From: HTCC5015 sp051747425
GTDB lineage: Bacteria; Pseudomonadota; Gammaproteobacteria; HTCC5015
Reading direction: 5' to 3'
Assembly (NCBI GenBank): GCA_051747425.1
Contig: JBNJGD010000002.1
Coordinates: forward strand, 1-64,000
Length of the DNA stretch: 64,000 nucleotides
The notes beneath the pieces are model-generated. The model was not told the DNA's origin. It saw nothing but the letters and a program-made list of their open reading frames with translations, and searched no databases. Of the stretch, positions 9,225-17,919 are shown one piece after another; position 1 is the stretch's first letter; every line of letters begins with the position of its first letter. The translations under genes and the position numbers were made by a program.

Positions 9225-9326
9225 CAGGTGCTGTGCAGTGTAATTAACTTGGCACCGCTTGAAGCTTTGTCCCGTTGCTGTTCCATTTTTTCTATCCCGC
9301 CCGGTTGATGTCGCTCCAATTGGCCG

Positions 9327-10238
9327 TTAGGAAAATATTAGTGGATCGATGTACCAGCGCAAGTATTTATCCAGAATCAACAGGGCAAACAGCCACATCA
9401 GATAGTAAATGGAATAGACAAACATGCGCATGGCCAGGCGGTCGTCCCGGGTACGCTGCAAACGAAAGGCGTACCAGAGAAAACGCAAATTCAACAGAAC
9501 CGAGCCGACCAGGTAGAGCACCCCGTTTTCAAACATCAAATAGGGCAGCAGGGTCACGCCAAAGAGCAGAATCGTGTAGAGCGTAATGTGGAACCGGGTC
9601 AGTTCGGCACCGTGGGTGACCGGCAGCATGGGAATGTCGACCTTGGCGTACTCCTCCCGACGGTTGACCGCCAGCGCCCAAAAATGGGGTGGCGTCCAGA
9701 CATAGATAATCAGGGCAAGCACCAGTGAATAGGCGTGCACCTCGTTGTTGATGGCCGCCCAACCGAGAACCGGCGGCATCGCGCCGGCGAGGCCGCCGAT
9801 GACAATGTTCTGTGGCGTCGCCCGCTTGAGATACATGGTGTAAATCACGGCATAGCCAATCAGGGCAAAAAAGGTCAACACCGCGGTCAGCGGATTGACC
9901 AGAAAAACCAGCATCACCATGGACACACTGCCCAGCAGGGCGGCAAAAACCATGGCAGCGGTATTATTGACCGTACCCGAGGGCATCGGCCGGTTTTTGG
10001 TCCGCGCCATAATGGCATCGGCCCGCTGATCCACCAGGTGGTTGATGGCCGCTGCGGAGGCCGCCGCCAGACCAATCCCCACACAGCCAAAGATGACATC
10101 CAGGACATGACCCCAGGTCCACTCATCGACCGCCAGCAACATGCCGACGAAGGCGGTAAACACCAGCAGCAACACTACCTTGGGCTTGGTCAGCGTTATC
10201 AGGTCGCCGACCGCCATTTTTTTAGCCGCTTCGCTCAT
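9327..10238 (-). CDS. cyoE: Protohaem IX farnesyltransferase (haem O synthase)
   Basis: Membrane prenyltransferase that adds a farnesyl group to protohaem, giving haem O, the precursor of haem A. The 303-residue UbiA-family protein has multiple membrane segments and the prenyl-diphosphate-binding motif NHLVDQRAD (N66, D70, D74) followed by RTKNRPM. The start overlaps the ctaA stop by four bases, so haem O and haem A synthases are coupled. The name ctaB is equally used for this gene in cytochrome oxidase loci. Confidence 0.96.
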   Translation of the reverse strand: MSEAAKKMAVGDLITLTKPKVVLLLVFTAFVGMLLAVDEWTWGHVLDVIFGCVGIGLAAASAAAINHLVDQRADAIMARTKNRPMPSGTVNNTAAMVFAALLGSVSMVMLVFLVNPLTAVLTFFALIGYAVIYTMYLKRATPQNIVIGGLAGAMPPVLGWAAINNEVHAYSLVLALIIYVWTPPHFWALAVNRREEYAKVDIPMLPVTHGAELTRFHITLYTILLFGVTLLPYLMFENGVLYLVGSVLLNLRFLWYAFRLQRTRDDRLAMRMFVYSIYYLMWLFALLILDKYLRWYIDPLIFS

Positions 10239-11290
10239 GCAGATCCAGCACCCCCGTTTGCACTGTCCCGGTCATCAGGCCGCCGCGTCAGATAGACGGC
10301 GGAAACCACACAGAGTAACAGAACAGCGGCGCCACCGTTGTGGGCCGTGGCCATCCACAGAGGCAGCTGCATGAACACATTGCCAATGCCCAGAGCCAGC
10401 TGTACCGACAGCGCCAACAGGGTCAACAAGGCCAGCCACTGTCCACCGCGGTGAGCGGCAGCTCGGCCGCAACGGAACAGCGCCATAACCAGCCCCAAAA
10501 TGGCTGCCGTTGCCACCAGTGCACCAATGCGATGACTCAGGTGAATGGCCACACGCCCGCCCTGGTGTAGCACTCCGCCCTCAAAATCCCGCTGCCCCGG
10601 CGCCAACTCGTGCCACAGAGAGTAGGCGTCGGCAAAATCCGCCACCTCCGGCCACCACTGCCCGTTGCAAGTGGGAAACCCGTGGCAGGCCAGGGCCGCA
10701 TAGTGGGTGCTGGTCCAGCCACCCAGAGCGATCTGAAAGACCAGGGCCACGAGGGCGAACAGCGCCCAGCCCGAGGCAGCTCTGAACACCTGTTGTTCGC
10801 GCTGCCAGGCAAAATCGCTGTGCCGCAAAAGCAACCACCACAAAGCCGACAGTGTCGCCATGCCGCCAATCAGATGAGCGGTGACCACCACCGGCTGGAC
10901 CAGCAGGGTAACGGTCCACATGCCCAGCATGCCCTGAAAAATCACCAGCGCCACCAACGCCGTCGGCAGCCCCGGACGGACCCCCTGCTTTCGCCTGAGC
11001 CAGGCGATGGCCGCCATGATCACGATCAGCAAGCCCAGGGTCGAGGCGGCGTACCGGTGGATCATCTCCTTCCAGGCCTTGCCGGCTTCCACAGGGCGCT
11101 CGGGATAGGCCATGTTGGCCCGCTCAACATCGCCCTGCTCGACGGGCACACCGATTTTTCCGTAACACCCCGGCCAGTCCGGACAACCGAGGCCGGCGTC
11201 GCTGAGCCGCACATAGGCGCCGAGTACCACCACCACCAGGGTGAGTAATACGCTGACCATTGCCAGCTTCTGAATGGTTTTGTTGCGCAT
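10235..11290 (-). CDS. ctaA: Haem A synthase
   Basis: Inner-membrane oxygenase that converts haem O to haem A for aa3-type oxidases. The 351-residue protein has about eight membrane helices. The family histidines appear in HRYAAST (about 79-85), in the TAHLIGG segment and in the second-half SHRIGA motif. It overlaps cyoE by four bases and follows the SCO-like gene after nine bases. Its presence agrees with the aa3-type subunit genes upstream. Confidence 0.95.
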   Translation of the reverse strand: MRNKTIQKLAMVSVLLTLVVVVLGAYVRLSDAGLGCPDWPGCYGKIGVPVEQGDVERANMAYPERPVEAGKAWKEMIHRYAASTLGLLIVIMAAIAWLRRKQGVRPGLPTALVALVIFQGMLGMWTVTLLVQPVVVTAHLIGGMATLSALWWLLLRHSDFAWQREQQVFRAASGWALFALVALVFQIALGGWTSTHYAALACHGFPTCNGQWWPEVADFADAYSLWHELAPGQRDFEGGVLHQGGRVAIHLSHRIGALVATAAILGLVMALFRCGRAAAHRGGQWLALLTLLALSVQLALGIGNVFMQLPLWMATAHNGGAAVLLLCVVSAVYLTRRPDDRDSANGGAGSA

Positions 11291-11299
11291 GTCTTTGCC

Positions 11300-11920
11300 C
11301 TACTCGGTACTGGTGACTTTGATCAGTTTTTTGAGGTCCTTGTATACCAGACGCGGTTCCATGTCCGCCGGGAAGGACATCATGAACTGACCCACCGGGT
11401 CGACCAGATAGAGACGGTCATCTCCTTCGTGTCCCGGCTGTTTCAGTTGATTCCCCACTCTTTCAAGCGCCTCTTTTTCGCCAGTGGCCATCACCATATC
11501 CGGGAAGGCGTTTCGCACCGAATCGATCTCTTTTTGCGCCAATCCACCGTAAACATACAGTCGCTCGACATGCAGCGCATTGCGTCCCAGCATGAGGCGC
11601 AACTGCCTCATGCTGTAGACCTTGTCCTGACAGCTTCGGTCACAGCCATCGGGGTTGAAGTACACCAGCGTCCACTCTTCTTCAGCATCCGACAGAATAG
11701 TCTCGTCTACCGTTTCGCCCTCTGGCGATTTCAGCGACCACTCCAGCAACTCGACCGGCGGTACAACCAGGTCACCGTTATTGGTGGTGCCGACAAAATC
11801 GGGCAAGCCGTGATCGGTCATCCTGGCGACAATCAACGCCGCTATCAGGGGCAGGCCAAACACACCAAACAGGGCCAGCAACTTTACCTTGGTGACCCAC
11901 AAACTTTTTTCTTCACTCAT
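11300..11920 (-). CDS. Membrane-anchored SCO-like thioredoxin-fold protein, probable oxidase copper-assembly factor
   Basis: A 206-residue protein with one membrane helix at about 14-32, then a periplasmic thioredoxin-like domain. It holds CDRSC (C93, C97), the C-x3-C spacing of SCO copper chaperones. A histidine (H164) stands shortly before YLVDP, the position of the third copper ligand in SCO proteins. The second half otherwise diverges and the proline after the CxxxC is missing. Lying between SURF1 and ctaA, it most likely helps load CuA of subunit II; that role is inferred. It overlaps the SURF1 gene by 8 bases. Confidence 0.75.
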   Translation of the reverse strand: MSEEKSLWVTKVKLLALFGVFGLPLIAALIVARMTDHGLPDFVGTTNNGDLVVPPVELLEWSLKSPEGETVDETILSDAEEEWTLVYFNPDGCDRSCQDKVYSMRQLRLMLGRNALHVERLYVYGGLAQKEIDSVRNAFPDMVMATGEKEALERVGNQLKQPGHEGDDRLYLVDPVGQFMMSFPADMEPRLVYKDLKKLIKVTSTE

Positions 11921-12665
11921 CGCCGTTCCGCCGTCTTAAGTTCAATATCAGGTACAGGACAATCACCGCGATGGCCATCGCCAGCCACTGTCCCATATAG
12001 CTGTAATTCTGCTCCGGACCATCCACCACAGGCACCCAGTCGTCCTCATAGGCCGCCCTGTCCTCAGGCTCCAGCACGAGCAACCAGGGCTCAAGCTCGC
12101 TCGCCAGCGCCCGGCTCATGGCCGCGTAATCGATGTACTGGACACGCAATGGCCAGCCGTCCTCATAACTCATTTCACCCAACTTAAAGGCGTCCCCGGG
12201 CTGGTAGACCCTGCCCTCAATCACCCGTTCCGCACCGTCGGGGGTACTCCCGTCCACCGACACATCCGGCAACTGGTCCCGCTGGGCGCCGCGCGGCACC
12301 CAGCCACGCCGTACCAGAACAGTTTGCCCCGATTCGTGTCGAAAAGGCGTCAATACCGCATAGCCCGCGCGCTGTTCGTGGAGGCGGTTGTCCAGCAGAA
12401 ACTGTTGCCCGGAATCAAACTGGCCGCGCAGGACCACCCGCCGAAACTGCCAGCCGGACTGAGCCGCCCGACTCCAGTCATACAGCTCGCTGGCCGACTG
12501 TTCCCAGTGCCGCTCCATCTGGTCGTTCAGGGCCTGTTTTTGCCGGGCGCGGTCGTACTGCCAGTGGGCCAGGCTCAACATCACAGGCACCACCAGCAAC
12601 ACCAGCACGGTGGGAAGCCAGTGCGCCGAGAATCGCCGCGAGCCCAGGTTAAATGCTATTCTCAC
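11913..12665 (-). CDS. SURF1-family cytochrome oxidase assembly protein
   Basis: Assembly factor for haem-copper oxidase, thought to help insert haem A into subunit I. The protein (250 residues from the chosen start) has the SURF1 layout: an N-terminal helix (about 16-33) ending HWQYDRARQK, a periplasmic domain, and a C-terminal helix (about 225-245). The start is uncertain. A GTG at 12704 gives 263 residues, but it lies only 8 bases from the divergent gene. The GTG at 12665, preceded by GGGA, gives MRIAFNLGSRRF and fits homologues better. Confidence 0.88.
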   Translation of the reverse strand: MRIAFNLGSRRFSAHWLPTVLVLLVVPVMLSLAHWQYDRARQKQALNDQMERHWEQSASELYDWSRAAQSGWQFRRVVLRGQFDSGQQFLLDNRLHEQRAGYAVLTPFRHESGQTVLVRRGWVPRGAQRDQLPDVSVDGSTPDGAERVIEGRVYQPGDAFKLGEMSYEDGWPLRVQYIDYAAMSRALASELEPWLLVLEPEDRAAYEDDWVPVVDGPEQNYSYMGQWLAMAIAVIVLYLILNLRRRNGDE

Positions 12666-12712
12666 TACTTTCCCAGGCGCTTGTTGCGCATCTCTGTGAG
12701 TCACTGTTTGCC

Positions 12713-12976
12713 ATGTTGATCAAGATCCTCGTCATCGTTCTCTTTGCCTTTGCCGTCATCAGCCTGTTTGCCGGGCTCTACTTCCTGCTCAAGGACGACC
12801 CGACTGCAGGCAACAAGCGCACCATGTTTGCCCTGATGACTCGGGTCGGCTTCTGCGCCATTGCCCTGATCATACTCCTGGTGTCGTTGCTGACCGGCCA
12901 GCTCGGGATGAACCCTTCACCGGAAAAAGTCGACCAGATGGCCGAGGAAGTCCGCAAGGAATCACCAAAGCCCTGA
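12713..12976 (+). CDS. Small twin-transmembrane inner-membrane protein (DUF2909-like)
   Basis: An 87-residue protein with two hydrophobic helices (about 2-24 and 40-62) joined by a short polar loop, and an acidic C-terminal tail (EKVDQMAEEVRKE). It resembles the small twin-transmembrane proteins encoded beside SURF1 in cytochrome oxidase loci of pseudomonads. The function is not known. It is the only plus-strand gene within the cox locus. The ATG at 12713 was chosen because the family begins with the first helix; a longer reading from 12653 would overlap SURF1. Confidence 0.75.
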   Translation: MLIKILVIVLFAFAVISLFAGLYFLLKDDPTAGNKRTMFALMTRVGFCAIALIILLVSLLTGQLGMNPSPEKVDQMAEEVRKESPKP

Positions 12977-12992
12977 AGCAAAACCGGTCGAT

Positions 12993-13020
12993 AAAAAAGG
13001 GGGCCGCGGCCCCCTTTTCG
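12993..13020. terminator. Bidirectional rho-independent terminator
   Basis: A perfect 24-bp palindrome (12995-13018) made of AAAA, GGGGG, CCGCGG, CCCCC, TTTT lies between the convergent DUF2909-like and coxC genes. The A- and T-flanks allow termination in both directions. Confidence 0.85.
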
Positions 13021-13045
13021 TTTGTCTTTCCCTGAATGGCCTTGC

Positions 13046-13924
13046 CTAAAGGATGTAGACAAAAATAAACAGACCGAACCAGACTACATCGACGAAGTGC
13101 CAGTACCAGGCCGCCGATTCAAAGGCAAAGTGATTGTTCTCGTCAAAATGCCCCTTAAAGCAGCGGAACATAATGACCGCAATCATGATAGTCCCCACCA
13201 GCACGTGCATGCCGTGGAAGCCGGTCAACATAAAGAAAGTCGAACCGTAAATACCGGACTCGAGGGTCAGGTTCATGTCCTGGTAAGCGTGAACATACTC
13301 GAGGGCCTGCAGGCCGAGGAACACGGAACCGAGCAACACAGTGAGAACCAGAAACAGATTGAGCTGACCGCGCTTGCCGTGCTTGAGGCCGTGGTGGGCA
13401 ATTTCCATGGTAATACCGGAAGTCACCAGAATCAGGGTGTTGATCAGGGGCAAACCGCCCCAACCCATCAGCTGAAAGTCTCCCCCCAACTGGCCGGGGC
13501 CATTGGTGGGCCAGACAGCCTCAAAACCGGAGTGCAAAAATTCGTGTGTGGCGCCCTCGGCACCCGCACCGGCGAGCCAGGGCATCACCAACACACGGGC
13601 ATACCACAGGGCCCCAAAGAAGGCGGCAAAGAACATGATCTCGGAAAAGATGAACCAGCCCATGCCCCAGCGGTAAGTGCGATCGACCTGAGCGCTCAAC
13701 AAGCCTTGCTGGCTCTCACGAATCTGGTCGGCGAACCAGCGAAACAGCATTACAACGAGCAATGCCGTACCCGCTACCATTAGATAAGAGCCCCAAGTAG
13801 AGCCATTGAGCATGGAGGCGAAGCCCACCAGCATGCCGGCCAACCCGGCTGTGCCCCAATGAACCACACTCGCACTCTCGGCGACATAGTACTCTTGCCA
13901 GTCCTGATTCGTGTTCTCTGACAT
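13046..13924 (-). CDS. coxC: Cytochrome c oxidase subunit III
   Basis: Third core subunit of the aa3-type oxidase in the inner membrane. The 292-residue protein has seven hydrophobic helices and family motifs, including WWFAD-like RWFADQIRES after helix 2, the GMGWFIFSEIMFF helix, and the C-terminal HFVDVVWFGLFIFVY helix that closes the subunit. It follows ctaG after 24 bases and ends just before a bidirectional terminator, so it is probably the last gene of a coxB-coxA-ctaG-coxC transcript. Confidence 0.96.
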   Translation of the reverse strand: MSENTNQDWQEYYVAESASVVHWGTAGLAGMLVGFASMLNGSTWGSYLMVAGTALLVVMLFRWFADQIRESQQGLLSAQVDRTYRWGMGWFIFSEIMFFAAFFGALWYARVLVMPWLAGAGAEGATHEFLHSGFEAVWPTNGPGQLGGDFQLMGWGGLPLINTLILVTSGITMEIAHHGLKHGKRGQLNLFLVLTVLLGSVFLGLQALEYVHAYQDMNLTLESGIYGSTFFMLTGFHGMHVLVGTIMIAVIMFRCFKGHFDENNHFAFESAAWYWHFVDVVWFGLFIFVYIL

Positions 13925-13948
13925 TGTGATTACCTTCTGTTACGCCAG

Positions 13949-14494
13949 CTAGCCGCCGGCATTGTCTTTCAGTTCAAAAAAAGTGTACGAGAGCACCAGG
14001 CTCTTAACGTGTTTGGGGATGTCCCGGTCGATGACAAACTGAACCGGCATTTCCCTGGTTTCATTGGCCTCAAAGTTCTGCTGGGTGAAGCAGAAGCACT
14101 CCGTCTTGTTGAAGTACAGCGACGCCTCCCCCGGTGACACACTGGGAATCGCCTGAGCCACCAGCGCCCGATCCGACTTGTTCACGGCCACATAGTTGGT
14201 GTTGTAGGGCTGACCCGGGTGCACGATCATCGAGGACTGCTGCGGCTTGAACTCGAAGGGCGTGCCCGCGCCGAGACTGCCGGTAAACTTGACCTTGATC
14301 TCGCGCGTTGTGTCAACCTCGGCGGCCTCTTCGGTTGCGACTCTGCCGGTCTTGCCATTGAGTCCGGTGACATCGCAAATCACATCATAGAGCGGGACAA
14401 GAGCGTAGCCGAAACCAAACATGGCCACCACGATGGCCGCCATCTTCAGAACGACCGCTCGCGTTGTTTTTTGCTTGTCACTCTGTTGCGTCAT
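13949..14494 (-). CDS. ctaG: Cytochrome oxidase copper-assembly protein CtaG/Cox11
   Basis: Membrane-anchored chaperone that delivers copper to the CuB site of subunit I. The 181-residue protein has one N-terminal helix (about 15-37), a periplasmic immunoglobulin-like domain and the copper-binding CFCF motif (C133, C135), plus a further cysteine at 40 just after the helix, all as in Cox11. The ATG at 14494 is used; an in-frame GTG two codons earlier is an alternative. It lies 40 bases downstream of coxA, beyond a strong GC hairpin. Confidence 0.95.
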   Translation of the reverse strand: MTQQSDKQKTTRAVVLKMAAIVVAMFGFGYALVPLYDVICDVTGLNGKTGRVATEEAAEVDTTREIKVKFTGSLGAGTPFEFKPQQSSMIVHPGQPYNTNYVAVNKSDRALVAQAIPSVSPGEASLYFNKTECFCFTQQNFEANETREMPVQFVIDRDIPKHVKSLVLSYTFFELKDNAGG

Positions 14495-14507
14495 TTGCAC
14501 TCACTTT

Positions 14508-14527
14508 GCCCCGGCCCGGCCGGGGGC
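14508..14527 (-). other. GC-rich stem-loop between coxA and ctaG
   Basis: CCCCGGCC (14509-14516) and GGCCGGGG (14518-14525) are perfect inverted arms with a single central base. With a realistic loop this still leaves a very stable GC stem in the coxA-ctaG mRNA. There is no T-tract, so it is not a classical terminator. It may lower expression of the assembly factor relative to the subunit or protect the coxA 3' end (inference). Confidence 0.5.
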
Positions 14528-14534
14528 TCACCCG

Positions 14535-16124
14535 TTACTTCACCTGCGGCGGTGTGGTGAAGGTGTGGTAGGGGGCCGGCGAATCCACCGTCCACTCGAG
14601 ACCTTCAGCACCTTCCCAGACCACGGCCTTGGCCTTTTCGCCCTTGCGACGGATCGACGGAACCAGAACGAAGAAGACAAAAATCAGCTGCGCCAGACCA
14701 AAGCCGAAGGCGCCAATACTGGCCACGGCATTGAAGTCGGCAAAGGCCACATTGTAGTCGGCGTAGCGACGGGGCATGCCCGCGAGACCGACAAAGTGCA
14801 TGGGGAAGAATGTCAGGTTAACGAAAACCACGGAGGTCCAGAAGTGGAGCTTGCCCCAGAATTCGCTGTACATGACGCCCGTCCACTTGGGCAGCCAGTA
14901 GTAGGCGCCGGCAAAGAGACTGAACACCGCGCCCGGCACCAGAACATAGTGAAAGTGAGCCACAATGAAATAGGTGTCGTGGTACTGGAAGTCCACGGGA
15001 GCCATGGCCATCATGACACCGGAAAGGCCGCCCACAGTGAAGAGAATCACAAAGGCAATGGAAAACAGCATGGGCGTTTCAAAGGTCATCGCGCCCTGCC
15101 ACATCGTGGCAATCCAGTTAAATATCTTCACACCGGTGGGCACGGCAATCAGCATGGTGCAGAACATGAAGAACAGTTCGCCAGCCAGCGGCATGCCTAC
15201 GGTGAACATGTGGTGCGCCCAGACGATAAACGACAGGAAGGCAATGGAAGCCGTGGCGTAAACCATGGAGGCATAGCCAAACAGGGGCTTGCGGGCAAAC
15301 ACCGGAATAATGGTGGAGACAATGCCGAAGGCCGGCAGAATCATGATGTACACCTCGGGGTGCCCGAAGAACCAGAAAATGTGCTGGTAGAGTACCGGGT
15401 CACCGCCACCGGCCGCGCTGAAGAAGCTGGTACCGAAGAACTTGTCGGTGAGCAACATGGTCACGGCACCGGCGAGCACCGGCAATACGGCAATCAACAG
15501 GTAAGCGGTAATCAGCCAGGTCCAGACGAACAGCGGCATTTTCATCAGCGTCATGCCGGGAGCGCGCAGGTTCAGGATGGTGGCAATAATGTTGATGGCG
15601 CCCATGATGGACGCAATACCCAGAATGTGAACCGAGAACACCAGGAACGGGAAGCTGTCGCCACCCTGAAGCACCAGCGGAGCGTACATGGTCCAGCCGG
15701 CTGCGGGTGCGCCACCCTCCATGAAGAGGGTGGACAGCAGCATGACGAAACCGGTAACGGTCAGCCAAAAGCTCCAGTTGTTCATGCGCGGCATGGCCAT
15801 ATCGGGGGCGCCGACCATCATCGGCACCATGTAGTTGGCAAAGCCGACAAAGGCCGGCATCACTGCACCGAACACCATCACCAGCGCGTGCATGGTGGTC
15901 ATGGAGTTAAAGAACTGGGGATCGACAAACTGCATGCCGGGCTGGAACAGCTCGGCGCGAATCACCATGGCCATGGCGCCACCGATGAAAAACATCAGCA
16001 GGGCAAAAATCAGGTACATGGCACCCAGGTCTTTGTGGTTGGTGGTCACAATCCAGCGCATAAGGCCAGGCTGAGGACCATGATGGTGATCGTCGTGATG
16101 ATCGTGAGCAGCTGTTGCACTCAT
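14535..16124 (-). CDS. coxA: Cytochrome c oxidase subunit I (aa3-type)
   Basis: Catalytic subunit carrying haem a and the haem a3–CuB centre. The 529-residue protein has about twelve membrane helices and all metal-ligand motifs: MHALVM (low-spin haem histidine), HPEVYIMILPAFG (CuB histidine and cross-linked tyrosine, with the proton-channel glutamate), the WAHHMF histidine pair, and HFHYVLV (both haem ligands). The N-terminus is histidine-rich (HDHHDDHHHG). GGAG precedes the ATG. It follows coxB after 20 bases. Confidence 0.98.
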   Translation of the reverse strand: MSATAAHDHHDDHHHGPQPGLMRWIVTTNHKDLGAMYLIFALLMFFIGGAMAMVIRAELFQPGMQFVDPQFFNSMTTMHALVMVFGAVMPAFVGFANYMVPMMVGAPDMAMPRMNNWSFWLTVTGFVMLLSTLFMEGGAPAAGWTMYAPLVLQGGDSFPFLVFSVHILGIASIMGAINIIATILNLRAPGMTLMKMPLFVWTWLITAYLLIAVLPVLAGAVTMLLTDKFFGTSFFSAAGGGDPVLYQHIFWFFGHPEVYIMILPAFGIVSTIIPVFARKPLFGYASMVYATASIAFLSFIVWAHHMFTVGMPLAGELFFMFCTMLIAVPTGVKIFNWIATMWQGAMTFETPMLFSIAFVILFTVGGLSGVMMAMAPVDFQYHDTYFIVAHFHYVLVPGAVFSLFAGAYYWLPKWTGVMYSEFWGKLHFWTSVVFVNLTFFPMHFVGLAGMPRRYADYNVAFADFNAVASIGAFGFGLAQLIFVFFVLVPSIRRKGEKAKAVVWEGAEGLEWTVDSPAPYHTFTTPPQVK

Positions 16125-16144
16125 AATAATTCTCCTCTGCTACC

Positions 16145-16996
16145 TTATTGCGCCTGGGCGACAATTTCTTCGGATGACTCGGACTCGTCGGCAGGCAATG
16201 TGCCGCCTTGCTCAGTCACCCACTGTTCAAACTCTTCCTGCGACACGGCGCGGACAACGATGGGCATGAAGGCGTGATCCTTACCACACAGTTCGGCACA
16301 ACTGCCGCGATAGACGCCCTCTTCCTCTACCTTGAACCACATCTCGTTGATAAAGCCGGGAATGGCATCCTTCTTGCCACCGAGCTCGGGCACCCACCAG
16401 GAGTGGATTACATCGGCCGCCGTGGTCAGCAGGCGTATTTTTTGATTCACCGGAACCACCACTTCCTTGTCGACATCGTAGAGATAGTTGGGGTTTTCAA
16501 AGGGGTCGAGGCCGGACTTTGTCTGGCGAATACGGTTACTCTCTTCAGCCAGCTTGCTGTAGAAGCTGACATCGTAATCAATGTAATCGTAGGACCACAT
16601 CCACTGATAGCCGGTGGCCTTGATGGTCAGGTCGACATCGCTGGTCGTGTCCTCCATCTTGATCAGGGTCCGGGTGGCGGGTACAGCGAGCACAATCAGA
16701 ATGACAAAGGGGATAATGGTCCAGAGGACTTCGACGAACAGGCTCTCGTGCCACTTGGCCGGAGTCACACCGCGGGATTTGCGGTGAAAGATAACGCTCC
16801 ACAGAATCAGGCCAAATACCAGCAAACCAATCACTGTGACCACGATCACCGCATAGGTATGCAGCTCAAAAATCTCTTTACTGACGGGGGTAACGCCGCT
16901 TGTCAAATTCACCTGCCATTCTGCACTGGCGGCCATTGAGAACAGCGCCAAGAACAACCCGACAACGGGGGTAAGCACGCTCTTGAGCATTTGCAT
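16145..16996 (-). CDS. coxB: Cytochrome c oxidase subunit II
   Basis: Subunit that accepts electrons from cytochrome c through the binuclear CuA centre. The 283-residue protein has a signal-like N-terminus, two membrane helices (about 35-60 and 75-100) and a periplasmic cupredoxin domain. The CuA ligands are H in HSWWVPELG (about 198) and the CAELCGKDHAFM cluster (about 235-246). There is no fused cytochrome c domain, so this is aa3 and not caa3. First gene of the oxidase operon; GGAG stands nine bases before the ATG. Confidence 0.97.
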   Translation of the reverse strand: MQMLKSVLTPVVGLFLALFSMAASAEWQVNLTSGVTPVSKEIFELHTYAVIVVTVIGLLVFGLILWSVIFHRKSRGVTPAKWHESLFVEVLWTIIPFVILIVLAVPATRTLIKMEDTTSDVDLTIKATGYQWMWSYDYIDYDVSFYSKLAEESNRIRQTKSGLDPFENPNYLYDVDKEVVVPVNQKIRLLTTAADVIHSWWVPELGGKKDAIPGFINEMWFKVEEEGVYRGSCAELCGKDHAFMPIVVRAVSQEEFEQWVTEQGGTLPADESESSEEIVAQAQ

Positions 16997-17160
16997 TTCG
17001 TATTATCTCCTAGCTGTCGCAACCGGCTCACATCGCCGAATTATCACTCGGCAGCACATCGGGGGAGGATCTGCCCCATACTGGAACGCGCACCCTCGAC
17101 ACACCTGAAAAGTCGCGCAATTCTACAAGATGCACCGATGAAAATGAAGATACAAAGGCG
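16997..17160 (-). promoter_or_regulatory. Promoter/leader region of the coxBA operon
   Basis: This 164-base gap between coxB and bioC must contain the oxidase promoter, but no clear -35/-10 pair stands out. A small hairpin, GCCGA/TCGGC with an 8-base loop, lies at 17035-17052 in the probable coxB leader. A second inverted repeat (GGGG/CCCC) surrounds AGGATCTG near 17060-17076. Confidence 0.35.
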
Positions 17161-17919
17161 TTAATTTCGCCGCGCCGTCAGTTTTAACAGCCGGTAGGAC
17201 AGGGGAATACCGCGTGAAGTGCGGCGGGACTCATAGGCGGCCAGCGCGGCCGACAGAAGCGTTTTACTCATCAGGCCGCGGCGGCGGCCGGGGGCCAGCA
17301 CTCGCTGGGCCCCCACCTGCTTGATCGAGCGCATGGCATCGGCGGGCGTTTCAAACCAGCGCACGAACTCGCGCTCTTCGCACACCACCTCACAGCCCGG
17401 AGCCACCGCGTTGAGACGCTCCCGCCAAAGCGCGCTCCCGTCAAATTCGTTGATGTGCTCGGCCTCACTGCCCGCCGCATGCCAGCTGGCCTCTATTTCG
17501 GCCAGCGACCCCGGCAAGGGCACAGTAAAGCCCAGCCGCCCCCCGGGGCGCATCACCCGCCACATCTCGGCCAGAGCGCGCTGCGGCACCGGCGACCACT
17601 GCAGGGAGAGGTTGGCGCAGACCAGGTCGAAGGCACTGTCAGCCAGTGGCAACGACGCCATATCAGCGACGCAGGCGACATCGAGCAGGGGGGCGGCGCG
17701 TTCAATCATGGACGGGGAAAGGTCCACGCCAACCACGCGATCGACACCGGCCTCGCGCAGGGAGCGAGCCACCCGGCCCGTGCCACACCCCACATCCAGC
17801 GCCGTAGCGACAGGCTCCAGACCGCCAAGCAGCCAGCGCCCCGCCTGCACCTGGAGACTGGCGTTGTCGTCGTAGCTTGCGGCGGCGGCTGAAAACGCCT
17901 TAGCGACAGAAGCAGTCAC
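17161..17919 (-). CDS. bioC: Malonyl-ACP O-methyltransferase BioC
   Basis: SAM-dependent enzyme that methylates the free carboxyl of malonyl-ACP, disguising it so that fatty-acid synthesis can build the pimelate chain of biotin. The 252-residue protein starts MTASVAKAFSAAAASYD, like E. coli BioC, and has the SAM motif LDVGCGTGR at 41-49. The GTG at 17919 is chosen over a TTG two codons earlier because the spacing to GCGAG is better. It overlaps the 3' end of bioH by 20 bases, forming a tsaD-bioH-bioC gene chain. Confidence 0.92.
   Translation of the reverse strand: MTASVAKAFSAAAASYDDNASLQVQAGRWLLGGLEPVATALDVGCGTGRVARSLREAGVDRVVGVDLSPSMIERAAPLLDVACVADMASLPLADSAFDLVCANLSLQWSPVPQRALAEMWRVMRPGGRLGFTVPLPGSLAEIEASWHAAGSEAEHINEFDGSALWRERLNAVAPGCEVVCEEREFVRWFETPADAMRSIKQVGAQRVLAPGRRRGLMSKTLLSAALAAYESRRTSRGIPLSYRLLKLTARRN

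Noticed and set aside
14421..16277. A 618-codon open frame on the plus strand opposite coxA/coxB
   Set aside because: It lies entirely across two unmistakable oxidase genes and is His/Gly-rich nonsense typical of the antisense frame of GC-rich coding DNA.
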